A stretch of DNA of 64,000 bases from CAYYFX01 sp046330135 (lineage in GTDB: Bacteria; ARS69), in NCBI GenBank assembly GCA_046330135.1, contig JAXLTI010000004.1, positions 310,001 through 374,000 on the forward strand, written 5' to 3'. Made by a program: the position numbers and the translations under genes. Shown piece by piece: positions 15,991 to 25,080 of this stretch. Position 1 is the first letter of the stretch; every line of letters begins with the position of its first letter. Under the pieces are notes generated by a model, which was not told the DNA's origin, searched no databases, and worked only from the letters and a program-made list of their open reading frames with translations.

Positions 15991-18801
15991 ATGAGCGATT
16001 TCGAGCGTCTCCGAACGCTGTTCGAGCAAGCGCGCACGCTGCCCCCGTCGGAACGAGCGGCGTTCCTGGATCGCGAGTGCGCGGGCGACCCCGAGCTGCG
16101 CTCGCAGATCCTGTCGCTCGTTCGATCCCACGACGACGCCGAGTCCTTCCTTCGGTCCGCCGCCGGCGGTACGCCCACGCCGCCGCGTCCCGCCGCGCCC
16201 ATCGGGGATCGAGAGATCGGTCCGTACGTGCTCCTCGAGAAGCTCGGCGAGGGCGGGTTCGGCGTGGTGTATCTGGCCGAGCAGCGCCGGCCCGTCCAAC
16301 GCAAGGTGGCGCTGAAGCTCCTGCGCGGCGGTCCCGCGTCCACCCAGGTGCTCGCCCGATTCGACGCCGAGCGCCAAGCGCTGGCGCTCATGGATCACCC
16401 GAACATCGCGGTGGTCCACGACGCCGGCGTCACCGACACCGGCGACCCCTACTTCGTGATGGAGCACGTCGCGGGCGCGCCGATCACCGCGTACGCGGAC
16501 GAACGGAACCTCGGCATCGCGGAACGACTCGCGCTCTTCCTGCAGGTCTGCGAAGGGATCCAGCATGCCCACACCAAGGGAGTCATCCACCGCGACCTGA
16601 AGCCGTCCAACCTCCTCGTGACGCGCACCGGCGACAAGCCGCTCGTGAAGATCATCGACTTCGGCGTCGCGAAGGCGTTGGGCGCGCGTCTCGGGGACGA
16701 GACCCTGCACACCCAGGCGGGCATCATGATCGGAACTCCCGAGTACATGAGCCCGGAGCAGGCGACGCCATCGGCGCTCGGCGTGGACACGCGCAGCGAC
16801 GTCTACTCCCTCGGCGTCATCCTCTACGAGATGCTCGTCGGGAAGCGCCCGTTCGATCGCCAGGACGCGGGCGACAGCGGCGTCCTCGGCTTGCTGCAGA
16901 TCATCCGCGACAAGGAGCCGCCTCGCTTCACCACGCGGCTCCGCACCATGGGAGACGACGCGGCCTCCGGCGTGGCGGCGAAGCGCCACACCGATCTGCC
17001 GTCACTGACGCGACATCTTCGCGGCGACCTGGAATGGATCACGCGGAAGGCGCTCGAGAAGGATCCGGCGCGTCGCTACGCGAGCGCGACGGCGCTGGCC
17101 GAGGACGTTGCTCGGTATCTCGAGAACCGCCCGATCCTCGCGCGGCCGCAGAGCGCCGGCTACCGGACGCGGAAGTTCGTGAAGCGCCACCTCGTGGCCA
17201 CGTCGTTCGGGGCGGTTCTGGCGCTTTCGCTCATCGCCTTCGCGATCACCGTGTCGGTCCTGTACGGAGAGCAGCGCGTCGAGCGACTGAAGGCGGAGCG
17301 GACGAACGCGTTCCTCGTGGACATGCTGTCGTCGGTGGATCCGCAGAAGGCCAAGGGCAAGGACGTCCTCGTGCGCGACATCCTGGACCAAGCCTCGGCG
17401 AAGGCGGACTCGGAGCTGGCGAACGAGCCCGCCGTGCAGGCGTCGCTCACTCGCACCATGTCGGACGTGTACAGCGCGTTGGGCCTCTACGACGAGGCGC
17501 TGAAGCAGTCGCGCGTTTGCGTGGGAGCGAACGAGCGAGCGTTCGGACCGCATCACGTCGAGACGGCGAAGGCGCTCGCGGCGCTCGGCGACGTCCAGTT
17601 CTCCGCGGGACAGAACGACTCCGCGGAGGCCACGCTTCGCCAAGCGCTCGCCGCCGGCGAGGCCGCGAGAAAGCGCGATCCGGAGCTACTGGCGTTCTCC
17701 TACAACAGCCTCGCGAACCTCCTCGGTCAGCGGGGACAGTGCGAGGAGGCCGACAACCTCTTCGTGAAGGCGCTTCTCTGGGCCGGTCGGATGCCCGGCC
17801 CGGACAGCGTCGCTTATGGCGCCACGCTCAACGACCGCTCGCAGCTCCTTCGGGCCTGCGGCAAGACGAAGGAGGCGGCCGCGCTGGCCGAGCAGGTCCT
17901 CGCGTTCCGGGAGCGGAAGCTCGGACCGGACGACCCGAGGACCATCACGGCCATGGGCAACCTCGCGACGCTCCGCCAGATGGCCGGACAGAATGCGGAG
18001 GCCGAGGAGATGTTCCGCAAGGTCATCGCCGCCCAGGAGAAGGTGCTCGGTCCGAATCATCCGAACCTGGCGACGAATCTCAACAACCAAGCGCTCCTGC
18101 TCGCCTCGCAGCACAAGTACGCGGAGGCCGAGTCTTCCTTCGCCCGCGCGCTGTCCATCTACACCGCGACCTACGGCGAGAAGTCCGCGCAGGTGGCGCA
18201 GGTCACGTACAACCTCGGGTCGAACGATGAGAAGCAGGACCGGCTGGACGAAGCCGAGGCGAAGTACCGCCGAGCGATCGCCACGTGGAAGGGGGTCTGG
18301 GGCGAGGCCCACCCGAACGTCTTGAACGCCGAGAGTCGCCTCGCGCGCGTGCTCGCAGCGACGGGCCAGTTGAAGGAAGCGGGCGCGCTGGCGTCGCAGG
18401 TGGTGGAGACGAGATTCGCGAAGCTCGGCGGCGATCATCCCGACGTGCGGCGCGCGCGTCAGACCCTTGCAGACATCCGCCTGCGAGAGGGTCGACTGGC
18501 AGAGAGCGACTCGCTGCTTCGCACGTGCCTCGCGCACCTCGATCGCGAGAAGGCGCCGAGCACGGATGACCGCGCCTGGCTCGAGAGCTTGCTTGGCGAG
18601 TGCCGGTGGCGCCAGGGAGATGCCGCTGCGGCGGAGTCGCTCTTGGTCCGATCCGTGCCGACAGTCGTCGCGTCAGGCGTCGTGCCCCAACGCTGGAAGC
18701 GCGCGGCCGCCGACACGGTGGTGGCGGTGCTGGAGCATCTCGGGAAGAAAGAGGACGCCGCCCGCTTCCGCGCCCTCCGCGACAGCCTGGCCGGCCGCTG
18801 A
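15991..18801 (+). CDS. Transmembrane Ser/Thr protein kinase with C-terminal TPR repeats
   Basis: The 936-aa protein has a helical prefix (residues 1-65) followed by a Hanks-type kinase domain: Gly loop LGEGGFGVVYLAE from residue 85, VALKLL with Lys109, HRDLKPSN at 200-207, DFG at 223, GTPEYMSPEQ after it. A single hydrophobic segment at about 402-424 is followed by 500 residues of tetratricopeptide repeats. All catalytic residues are present. The kinase would be cytoplasmic and the TPR part periplasmic, if the single segment spans the membrane. Kinases of this architecture commonly accompany PF07638-type ECF factors; the ECF gene at 11843 is the likely partner. ATG 15991 rather than the upstream GTG at 15907. 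Confidence 0.93.
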   Translation: MSDFERLRTLFEQARTLPPSERAAFLDRECAGDPELRSQILSLVRSHDDAESFLRSAAGGTPTPPRPAAPIGDREIGPYVLLEKLGEGGFGVVYLAEQRRPVQRKVALKLLRGGPASTQVLARFDAERQALALMDHPNIAVVHDAGVTDTGDPYFVMEHVAGAPITAYADERNLGIAERLALFLQVCEGIQHAHTKGVIHRDLKPSNLLVTRTGDKPLVKIIDFGVAKALGARLGDETLHTQAGIMIGTPEYMSPEQATPSALGVDTRSDVYSLGVILYEMLVGKRPFDRQDAGDSGVLGLLQIIRDKEPPRFTTRLRTMGDDAASGVAAKRHTDLPSLTRHLRGDLEWITRKALEKDPARRYASATALAEDVARYLENRPILARPQSAGYRTRKFVKRHLVATSFGAVLALSLIAFAITVSVLYGEQRVERLKAERTNAFLVDMLSSVDPQKAKGKDVLVRDILDQASAKADSELANEPAVQASLTRTMSDVYSALGLYDEALKQSRVCVGANERAFGPHHVETAKALAALGDVQFSAGQNDSAEATLRQALAAGEAARKRDPELLAFSYNSLANLLGQRGQCEEADNLFVKALLWAGRMPGPDSVAYGATLNDRSQLLRACGKTKEAAALAEQVLAFRERKLGPDDPRTITAMGNLATLRQMAGQNAEAEEMFRKVIAAQEKVLGPNHPNLATNLNNQALLLASQHKYAEAESSFARALSIYTATYGEKSAQVAQVTYNLGSNDEKQDRLDEAEAKYRRAIATWKGVWGEAHPNVLNAESRLARVLAATGQLKEAGALASQVVETRFAKLGGDHPDVRRARQTLADIRLREGRLAESDSLLRTCLAHLDREKAPSTDDRAWLESLLGECRWRQGDAAAAESLLVRSVPTVVASGVVPQRWKRAAADTVVAVLEHLGKKEDAARFRALRDSLAGR

Positions 18802-18891
18802 GACGTCTCTCCAAGGCACGCTCCCACAACGACTTGGCTTGTGGCTCGAAGATCGTGTCCGCGCCGGCCCGCGGTGCTCGCGGGCGCTCGG

Positions 18892-18925
18892 TGGCCCCGT
18901 TCCCGGACGTGCGGCGCATTGAGGG
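18892..18925 (+). promoter_or_regulatory. Module promoter box 3: TGGCCCC-N16-CGCATTGAGGG
   Basis: TGGCCCC at 18892-18898 and CGCATTGAGGG at 18915-18925 are 16 nt apart, with ATG 18959 33 nt downstream. The box lies 90 nt after the kinase stop, so module 3 can be transcribed independently of the kinase. Downstream of the box the leader (TATCCGAAT) differs from boxes 1 and 2. Confidence 0.7.
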
Positions 18926-18958
18926 TATCCGAATCGCGATCTCGCGAAGGAGGCCCTC

Positions 18959-19471
18959 ATGCGCCGCGCGCTCGTTCTCTCCGCCGCCCTCACGATCAGC
19001 CTCGCAACGCTCGCTCGTGCCGTAGCCGCTCCGGCCGCGGCGCCCACGACCTCGGCCGCCGCCATGAGACCGGCTCCGCCGGAGCATCTGGATCCCACCG
19101 TCTTCCGCTGCGGACCCATCCTCGCGAAGGACGCCGCCACTCGGGAGCGGATCCAGAGCCTCTACCGCCAGCAGTTCGATCTGCAGCAAGCCACGCTGGC
19201 GCAGCTGCAGCAGATCCGCGAGCGCTCGGTGCGCGAGACCGATCCGGATGCGCTCGCCGCGCTGCGGCGCCAGGGCGGAGACCTGAAGCTCGCTCTCCTC
19301 CGCGGGAACATGGAGCTGGGCCTCGAGATCGCGCGCCTGAACGGCGACGCGCAGCGCGCCGCCGAATACGCGAAGGCGCTGGATCAGCTCCTCCATCCCG
19401 AGAAGTACCAACCCGCCCCGGCCCCGAATCCCGAGGCCCAGGCCCGACGCGCGCGCGAGCTCGCGAAGTAA
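18959..19471 (+). CDS. Small secreted helical protein, module 3
   Basis: This is the third, 170-aa member of the family: signal peptide (MRRALVLSAALTISLATLARA), short Ala/Pro linker, VFRCGPILAKD (Cys51), helical body with GNMELGLEIARLNGD and LHPEKYQP. It is closer to the module-1 protein than to module 2 in the MRRxL start and ILAKD. GAAGGAGG precedes the ATG. The large partner starts 24 nt after the stop. Function unknown; a periplasmic chaperone or assembly partner for the large protein is one possibility, but nothing in the sequence proves it. Confidence 0.8.
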   Translation: MRRALVLSAALTISLATLARAVAAPAAAPTTSAAAMRPAPPEHLDPTVFRCGPILAKDAATRERIQSLYRQQFDLQQATLAQLQQIRERSVRETDPDALAALRRQGGDLKLALLRGNMELGLEIARLNGDAQRAAEYAKALDQLLHPEKYQPAPAPNPEAQARRARELAK

Positions 19472-19495
19472 CGCGCAGCAGAAAGGAGCGACACC

Positions 19496-22129
19496 ATGTT
19501 CCGGCCCTTCGCTTCCGCTGCCGCCGCGCTCGCGTGGACTCTCGCGCTCGCCGCAACGGCGAGCGCAGCTCCCGACCTCGTGGCCAGCGACAGTCCCGCC
19601 GGCTGGACCCTTCCCGCGCTGCCGCGTTCCTCGGGCGACGCCACCGCCGGCAATTGCCAGCTCCAGGCGCCGGCGCTTCCGGGAGAGTCGGCGAGCACCT
19701 GGTTCAACGGCAGCATGCACAACATCGGCACGACCACGGCGAGCGGCGTGTTCACCGCGCTCTATCTCGATGACGGCCTGCGCACGATTCAGGGCGCGTA
19801 CAACGTCCTGCCGCTCGGCTTCGGGACCTACGTGAACAACCCCAGCTCCGTGACCATCAAGGGCGGCCGTCACACGCTCCTCTCTCGCGCGGACGTCTTC
19901 AACGGCGTGGCCGAGACGAACGAGCAGAACAACGACTGGGCCCGTTCGTACATCTGGTCCCCGCTCGTTCTGACCCCCGGTGTGTCGGTGACGCGAAGCG
20001 GCGATCCCGTGGCCTGGACCACCGGGACCGGTCCCTGGCCGAACAGCGAAGGATTCAGCGGTACCACAGTGAGCGGTCACTACTGGTATGCGTTCGCCAC
20101 CGTCGGAACGCAGTCCGGCTCCGACTTCGACATGATGCTGCATCCCGAAGTTCCTTCGAACATTCCCCAAGCCGGCTTCGGCACGTACAGCGCTTGGTCG
20201 AACACGCAGTACGACCACACCGACGTCGCGATCGTGAACCTGAACATCGCGCCGGCGGGCACGTACTACGCGGGCGTCCACAACTGGGCCGGCGTGGGGA
20301 ACAAGGTCGTGGAGCTGGACATGTCTTCGGACGTTTTCTTCCAGCAGCCCGGGGTCTACGGCCCCTTCACCATGGGCGCGAACGACATCGTGGACATGCA
20401 CGAGATCTACGGCTTCACGTCCGACAACGTACAGATCGAGATCCGGCCGCTCAGCGGTGACGCGAACGTCGGCGCCTCGTTGATCGGCAACACCAACGGC
20501 GGCGTGGCGACCATCTACAACAACCTCCTCGGCGGTCTCGAGGACGGCAGCACCGCCGGAACTCGGATCCTCCGGGTCAACATGGCCGCGAACACGTTCC
20601 ATGGACTCGTGCTCTTCAAGCACGACTCCTCGGACATCCCGAAGACCCTGACGTACGAGATCATCATCTCCTCCCAGCCGAACTTCACGGCCAACCACAC
20701 GTACTTCGGCTGGTGGGGGCCGATCATCCCGCGGAACGCGCAAGACGCCGCACTGCCGCTCGATCCTTCGCCCACGCTGAACGGCGATCAAGCCACGACG
20801 TCCTTCAACTACACCGTGTGGAACCAAGGACCGGGCACGGCGCCGTCGGGCTTCCACAACGTCATCTACGTGGACGACGAGGGACGGTGGGATGCCGTTC
20901 CGTCGAGCCCGATCCCGAGCGGCAGCTACGGCTATTTCACGAACACGCCGATCGGCGGCCCGCAATCGATCGTGCGCGGCGGGCGCCACCATCTGCGCGT
21001 CGACGACGACACCTACAACCAAGTCGACGAGCTGTGGCCGTACGAGACGGACAACACGTTCACGGACTGGTTCGTGTGGTCGCCGCTGAGCTTGGTGAAT
21101 CAAGTTCCGGTGCTTCGTGCCGCGCCGCCGACGCGCCAGCCGCAGGGTTGGGGTCCCTACGAGTCGTGCGATGGACTCCGGATTCCCGGCTTCGAGGGTT
21201 CCTACTGGAACGCGGTGGCCATGATCCCCACGAGCATGTCCGCGGATTACGACGTGCGCCTGCACGATCCGTCCGCCGGGAGCCGGGACGGCTTCGGCGA
21301 CTGGCTGACGTGGTCTGCGGATCCGTTCCCCGGGAACCCCGACTTCTGCATCGTGAACTACAACCGTGCGGTGGTCGGGCCGCTCGACGCCTCGGTCACG
21401 AACTGGAGCGGCTCGAACTCGGACTTCTACGTTCAGGTGGCCGAGGCGCCGTACCAGGATATCGTGGGGTGGTCGGGCGTGACCCGTTACGGGCCGTTCA
21501 CGGTGGACGCCCACGACTGCCTGGACATCCACGAGTTCTTCATCTACTCGGGCGCACCGGTGTGGATCACCGCGAACAACCTGAGCGGAAACGTGGACCT
21601 GGAGATCCGCCTTCTCGACGGCGCCGTGCCCTTTCACACGAAGGGCACGTACATGGCGTTCAACAACGCGAACGGTCCCGGCGGAGACGAACAGATCGGA
21701 CCCGTCGACCTTCCGTTGTCGAACTACTACGCCGTGGTCGTGTCGAAGAGCAAGGCGACCGACGTGAACAACGCGGCGACCTACGAGCTGGTCATTTCCA
21801 GGGACGGGAACCTGGTGGATGCGCCGGCGGTCGGCGCCCCGCTGCCGAGGGAGTTCGCGCTTTCGAGCCCGCGTCCGAATCCCACGAACGCCGCAACGTC
21901 GGTGGAGCTGGCGGTGCCGGCGAGCGGCGGCAAGGCGTCCGTGGCGGTGTATGACGTCACGGGTCGGCGCGTGCGCTCGCTCGTGGATGGCGAAGCGGCA
22001 CCGGGCCGTCGCGTGCTGACGTGGGACGGCCTGGACTCCACCGGAAAGCGCGCGGCCGCGGGCGTCTACCTCGTGAAGCTCGAGGCGCCGCACGCCCGGC
22101 AGACGCGGAAGGTCACGCTGTTGCGCTGA
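19496..22129 (+). CDS. Large secreted CARDB-like repeat protein with FlgD-Ig C-terminus, module 3
   Basis: The 877-aa protein has a signal peptide (FASAAAALAWTLALAATASA) and the same two-fold body as its paralogs. Repeat 1 runs from APDLVASDSPAGWTLPALPR and repeat 2 from PNFTANHTYFGWWGPIIPR, with GGRHHLRVDDDTYNQVDE. The C-terminal 95 residues are the FlgD-Ig-like domain (VAVYDVTGRRVRSLVDG). It shares long identical stretches with module 1 around TWFNGSMHNIGT, indicating fairly recent duplication. It is probably exported to the envelope or surface; no enzyme signature. A hairpin follows. Confidence 0.8.
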   Translation: MFRPFASAAAALAWTLALAATASAAPDLVASDSPAGWTLPALPRSSGDATAGNCQLQAPALPGESASTWFNGSMHNIGTTTASGVFTALYLDDGLRTIQGAYNVLPLGFGTYVNNPSSVTIKGGRHTLLSRADVFNGVAETNEQNNDWARSYIWSPLVLTPGVSVTRSGDPVAWTTGTGPWPNSEGFSGTTVSGHYWYAFATVGTQSGSDFDMMLHPEVPSNIPQAGFGTYSAWSNTQYDHTDVAIVNLNIAPAGTYYAGVHNWAGVGNKVVELDMSSDVFFQQPGVYGPFTMGANDIVDMHEIYGFTSDNVQIEIRPLSGDANVGASLIGNTNGGVATIYNNLLGGLEDGSTAGTRILRVNMAANTFHGLVLFKHDSSDIPKTLTYEIIISSQPNFTANHTYFGWWGPIIPRNAQDAALPLDPSPTLNGDQATTSFNYTVWNQGPGTAPSGFHNVIYVDDEGRWDAVPSSPIPSGSYGYFTNTPIGGPQSIVRGGRHHLRVDDDTYNQVDELWPYETDNTFTDWFVWSPLSLVNQVPVLRAAPPTRQPQGWGPYESCDGLRIPGFEGSYWNAVAMIPTSMSADYDVRLHDPSAGSRDGFGDWLTWSADPFPGNPDFCIVNYNRAVVGPLDASVTNWSGSNSDFYVQVAEAPYQDIVGWSGVTRYGPFTVDAHDCLDIHEFFIYSGAPVWITANNLSGNVDLEIRLLDGAVPFHTKGTYMAFNNANGPGGDEQIGPVDLPLSNYYAVVVSKSKATDVNNAATYELVISRDGNLVDAPAVGAPLPREFALSSPRPNPTNAATSVELAVPASGGKASVAVYDVTGRRVRSLVDGEAAPGRRVLTWDGLDSTGKRAAAGVYLVKLEAPHARQTRKVTLLR

Positions 22130-22231
22130 GACGCGGTTCGCGGAGGACGCGAACACAGGTCTTCCATGGGATCGAGCGGGGAGCGGCCATCCGGTGCCGC
22201 AGCCCGATCCTCAGGAGTGACCCGGGCTGAG

Positions 22232-22261
22232 GCGGGCCGGGGGCGAATGCTCTCGGCCCGC
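22232..22261 (+). terminator. Hairpin after module 3
   Basis: GCGGGCCGGGGGC pairs with GCTCTCGGCCCGC across the loop GAAT with two G-T positions. It shares the GCGAATGC loop core with the module-2 hairpin. It lies between convergent genes and may serve both. Confidence 0.6.
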
Positions 22262-22290
22262 TCGACGTCGCGACGTGGCAGCGGCCTTCG

Positions 22291-24405
22291 TCAGCCCTTC
22301 GCCCGCACGCGCGCCGCGACGTAGTCCGTCTCCGGGAACCACGCCGCGATTTCGCGCCGGCGCGCTTCGAACGCCTCGTCCCCCTCGCGCGCCGCCACGA
22401 TCAGCGCGGCCGCCACCGCGCTCTGGTACTGGCTCCACACCTTCCAGTACGGATCGAAGTGCGGCACGAGGCTCTCGCGATCTCCGCCGAGCGAGGCGGT
22501 GGTGATGCGCGAGCGGACGTAACGGAGGTTGACCGCGTCGCACGGAGGGATGGGCCGGTCCCGCAGGGAGTCGCCCGGCGCCAGGAAGCGCAGCATGAGT
22601 CCGTCGGGCGCGGCGGGCAGCCGAGAAATCCACGAGGTCTCCTGCGGGAGGTTCGGGCAGAGCCAGTCCACGAAGGCGCCCCCGCCCGCGCGACCGATCT
22701 CCACCCAGCGCGTCATGAGCGCGTCGTATTCCTCCTGGATGTGCGCTTGGTCGTAGGGCCGGCCGAGGTCGAAGAGGCGGATCTGGTCGCGGAAGGTATC
22801 GAACTCGCGGCGCGACGCGGCCACGAGGTCGGGGTCCGCGCGCTCGAGGTAATCCAGGTACCAGAAGCGGCGCATCATGAGGATGTCGACGACGTGAAGG
22901 TCGGTGCGCCAGCCTTCCACGTGACGCAGGTACAGATACGGCGCGGCGAGGTCCCACTCCGCGGTCACCACCACGGCGCCCTTCGGGAGGCGGCCGAGCA
23001 TCTCGTCCGCGAAGACGCGCGCGGTGTGGTCGCGGCGGAGGTCGCAGAGCGGGAGGTTGCGCACGACGTTCCAGGTCGCGGGGACGAGCGCGAGCGACGC
23101 CGCGAGAAGAGCGCGCCCGCCGCCCGCGACGCGACGCAGCAGGGCATGCGCGCCGAGCGCCGCGAGCAGGCACCACGCCACCGTGGCCGGCAAGTCGTAC
23201 GCCATGCGGTCCTCGGGGCCGGCGATGTACCGCGTGGAGAGGGCGAGGTTCAGCAGCATCAGGGCGAGCGGCGCCAGGAAGGCGGCCTGCGCCGCACGCG
23301 GGGACGCGCGGCGCAGGAGCGACGAGAGGATGCCGCCCAGAGCGAGCAGGGACGTGGGGATGCCGCACCCGAAGAAGAGCGTGGCGGCGAAGTCCCGCGC
23401 GACGCGCAAGGAATCCTGGAGCGGCGCGCCGACCTGCTGCGAGTACTGCTGGCCGGTCAGGTGACGGAAGAGGAGCGGGAGCGTGGTGGTGCCGCCCCAG
23501 CCGAGACCGGGGTCGCGGCGGGCGGCGAAGATCAGCGTGAGGTACAGCGAGAGCGAGAGCGCGATGGAGAGGAGGGTCGTGACCCAGAGGCGCGACGTTC
23601 GAAGGAGCGCGGGACGCGCGAGGCCGAGCATCACGAGGAAGACCGGGAACACGAGCGCGGCGGTGGCGTGGTGATCCGCGAGTCCGAATGAGGCGAAGAG
23701 GGACGCGGCGGTGATCCACGGCCAAGCGCGCTCGCGCGCTTCCGACTCGTGCAACGCGTGCTCCGGCGGCACGTTCGCCGCGCCGCGGCGCGGGGGCCGG
23801 TCGCCGCCGTGCGCCGGGGCCGCGGCCAGCGCCACGAGCCCGCCCCACGCGCACGCCCACGCCGACGCCACGAGGAAGACGTTGAGCGAGTACACCTCGG
23901 CCACCGCGCTCCACGTCCACGGATTCCACGACGTCGCGAACGCCAGCGCGGCCGCCGCGGCGGCGAAGAGGCGCGCGGAGGCGCCGGGAGCGGGTCGGCT
24001 CCCGCGGCGGGCGCCCGCCGAGGCCTCGACGAACGCGAGAAGTCGCTCGGCGGCGAAGAACGTCGCGCCGGCGGCGAGCGCGGCGAAGAAGGTCGACATC
24101 AAGTTGACCCCGCGCGCCGCCGAGCCCACCGGGAGCTTCGCGAACAGCTCGGCGAAGAGCCGGTAGAGCGGGAAGCCCGGCGGGTGCGGCACGCCGCCGC
24201 GCGCCCCGACGAGCGAGAACTCGCCCGAGTCCACGAGCCCCACGTCGGGCGCGGCGGTGCGCAGGTAGAGCAGGAGCGCCCCGGCGGCGACCGCCGCCGC
24301 GCCGAGGAGGGGGCGTCGGGGCCCGGGGGCTCCGGACGGGCCGGTCTGCGGCTCGGCGTCGGCCGAGGCGGGCGGCGGCACGGCGCCGGGGCGGGTCTGG
24401 GACAT
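22291..24405 (-). CDS. DUF2723 multi-pass membrane protein (protein O-mannosyltransferase-like)
   Basis: The 704-aa protein has a Pro-rich N-terminal tail, about ten hydrophobic helices and a soluble C-terminal domain. The first loop carries VDSGEFSLVGA and HPPGFPLYRLFAELF, the DUF2723 signature shared with TMEM260-type O-mannosyltransferases. Family membership is clear; the donor and acceptor are not known. The C-terminal part (YDLPATVAWCLLAALG, then ADEMLGRLPKGAVVVTAEWD) matches the family layout. The start follows GAAGGGAG. It is divergent from the MarR gene, with 70 nt between the starts. Confidence 0.85.
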   Translation of the reverse strand: MSQTRPGAVPPPASADAEPQTGPSGAPGPRRPLLGAAAVAAGALLLYLRTAAPDVGLVDSGEFSLVGARGGVPHPPGFPLYRLFAELFAKLPVGSAARGVNLMSTFFAALAAGATFFAAERLLAFVEASAGARRGSRPAPGASARLFAAAAAALAFATSWNPWTWSAVAEVYSLNVFLVASAWACAWGGLVALAAAPAHGGDRPPRRGAANVPPEHALHESEARERAWPWITAASLFASFGLADHHATAALVFPVFLVMLGLARPALLRTSRLWVTTLLSIALSLSLYLTLIFAARRDPGLGWGGTTTLPLLFRHLTGQQYSQQVGAPLQDSLRVARDFAATLFFGCGIPTSLLALGGILSSLLRRASPRAAQAAFLAPLALMLLNLALSTRYIAGPEDRMAYDLPATVAWCLLAALGAHALLRRVAGGGRALLAASLALVPATWNVVRNLPLCDLRRDHTARVFADEMLGRLPKGAVVVTAEWDLAAPYLYLRHVEGWRTDLHVVDILMMRRFWYLDYLERADPDLVAASRREFDTFRDQIRLFDLGRPYDQAHIQEEYDALMTRWVEIGRAGGGAFVDWLCPNLPQETSWISRLPAAPDGLMLRFLAPGDSLRDRPIPPCDAVNLRYVRSRITTASLGGDRESLVPHFDPYWKVWSQYQSAVAAALIVAAREGDEAFEARRREIAAWFPETDYVAARVRAKG

Positions 24406-24440
24406 GGCACGCTCCCTTCGGCGGTCAGCCTACCCGCCTC

Positions 24441-24485
24441 TTGACGGGCGGGAAACGGCGGACTATCGTTGGTACATGCAACGAT
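24441..24485 (+). promoter_or_regulatory. Leaderless marR promoter with palindromic operator
   Basis: TTGACG (24441-24446), 17 nt, TATCGT (24464-24469), then ATG at 24476. ATCGTTG (24465-24471) and CAACGAT (24479-24485) form a 7-bp inverted repeat with a 7-nt centre covering the -10 and the start codon. The core GTTG-N7-CAAC recurs before arsM at 25081, so this is a plausible MarR operator. Confidence 0.7.
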
Positions 24486-25039
24486 CTTCTCCTCGCCGCC
24501 GGGCTCCGGCGGCGGCGCCGATTTCGATCCTGCGAGAGGTTCCGCGAGCGGTCGAGGACGCCGGGCTCGAGCGGGATGCCGCGGAGCTCCACGACGCGCT
24601 CTCGGACCTCCTGCGGGTCTACCAGTTCCGGGATCGCACGAGCATCTGCTGCCACGGCATCTCGGTCACGCAGTGCTACGCCCTGGAAGCGGTCGTTCAG
24701 CGCGGCTCGGTGACGATGAACGAGCTCGCGGCGCTGCTGTGGCTGGACAAGAGCACGGCCTCCCGTGTGGTGGACGGCCTGGAAAGGGACGGGCACGTGC
24801 GTCGAGCGGCCCACCCGTCGGACGGACGCTCGATTCTCCTGGAGCCCACGCGCTCCGGCCGCGCGCTCCACGCGCGGATCACGCGCGAGCTGATCGAGGG
24901 GGAGAAGCAGCTCCTCGCGGACTTCGACCCGGAGATCCGTCAGGCCACGGCGCGCCTCATCGCGCGCCTCGCCCGCGCCGCCTCCACGCGCAGCCGAGCG
25001 GGACTCGGCTGCTGCCCTTCGCCCCCCGTCGAGGAGTGA
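24476..25039 (+). CDS. MarR family regulator, probable controller of arsM
   Basis: The 187-aa protein has a winged helix from about residue 60: ISVTQCYALEAV, MNELAALLWLDKSTASRVVDGLERDG, then the wing RRAAHPSDGRSILLEPT. Cys residues cluster before the recognition helices (SICCHGISVTQC) and near the C-terminus (GLGCCPSPP); they could bind arsenite or another thiophile, an inference. It reads in the same direction as arsM 74 nt downstream and shares an operator with it. There is no ribosome site, and the -10 sits 6 nt before the ATG, so it is read as leaderless. Confidence 0.85.
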   Translation: MQRSSPRRRAPAAAPISILREVPRAVEDAGLERDAAELHDALSDLLRVYQFRDRTSICCHGISVTQCYALEAVVQRGSVTMNELAALLWLDKSTASRVVDGLERDGHVRRAAHPSDGRSILLEPTRSGRALHARITRELIEGEKQLLADFDPEIRQATARLIARLARAASTRSRAGLGCCPSPPVEE

Positions 25040-25080
25040 CCGTTCGGACGGTGTCGGAATGACGTTCGCTCGGCAGACTA

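Noticed and set aside
18203..22156. A 1317-codon minus-strand open frame across the module-3 genes
   Set aside because: It is antisense to clear genes with signal peptides and known domains; its product is Arg/Gly/Val-rich repeat-like text typical of high-GC antisense shadows. Similar long antisense frames at 9553-11892, 11658-13913 and 14175-15446 were dropped for the same reason.
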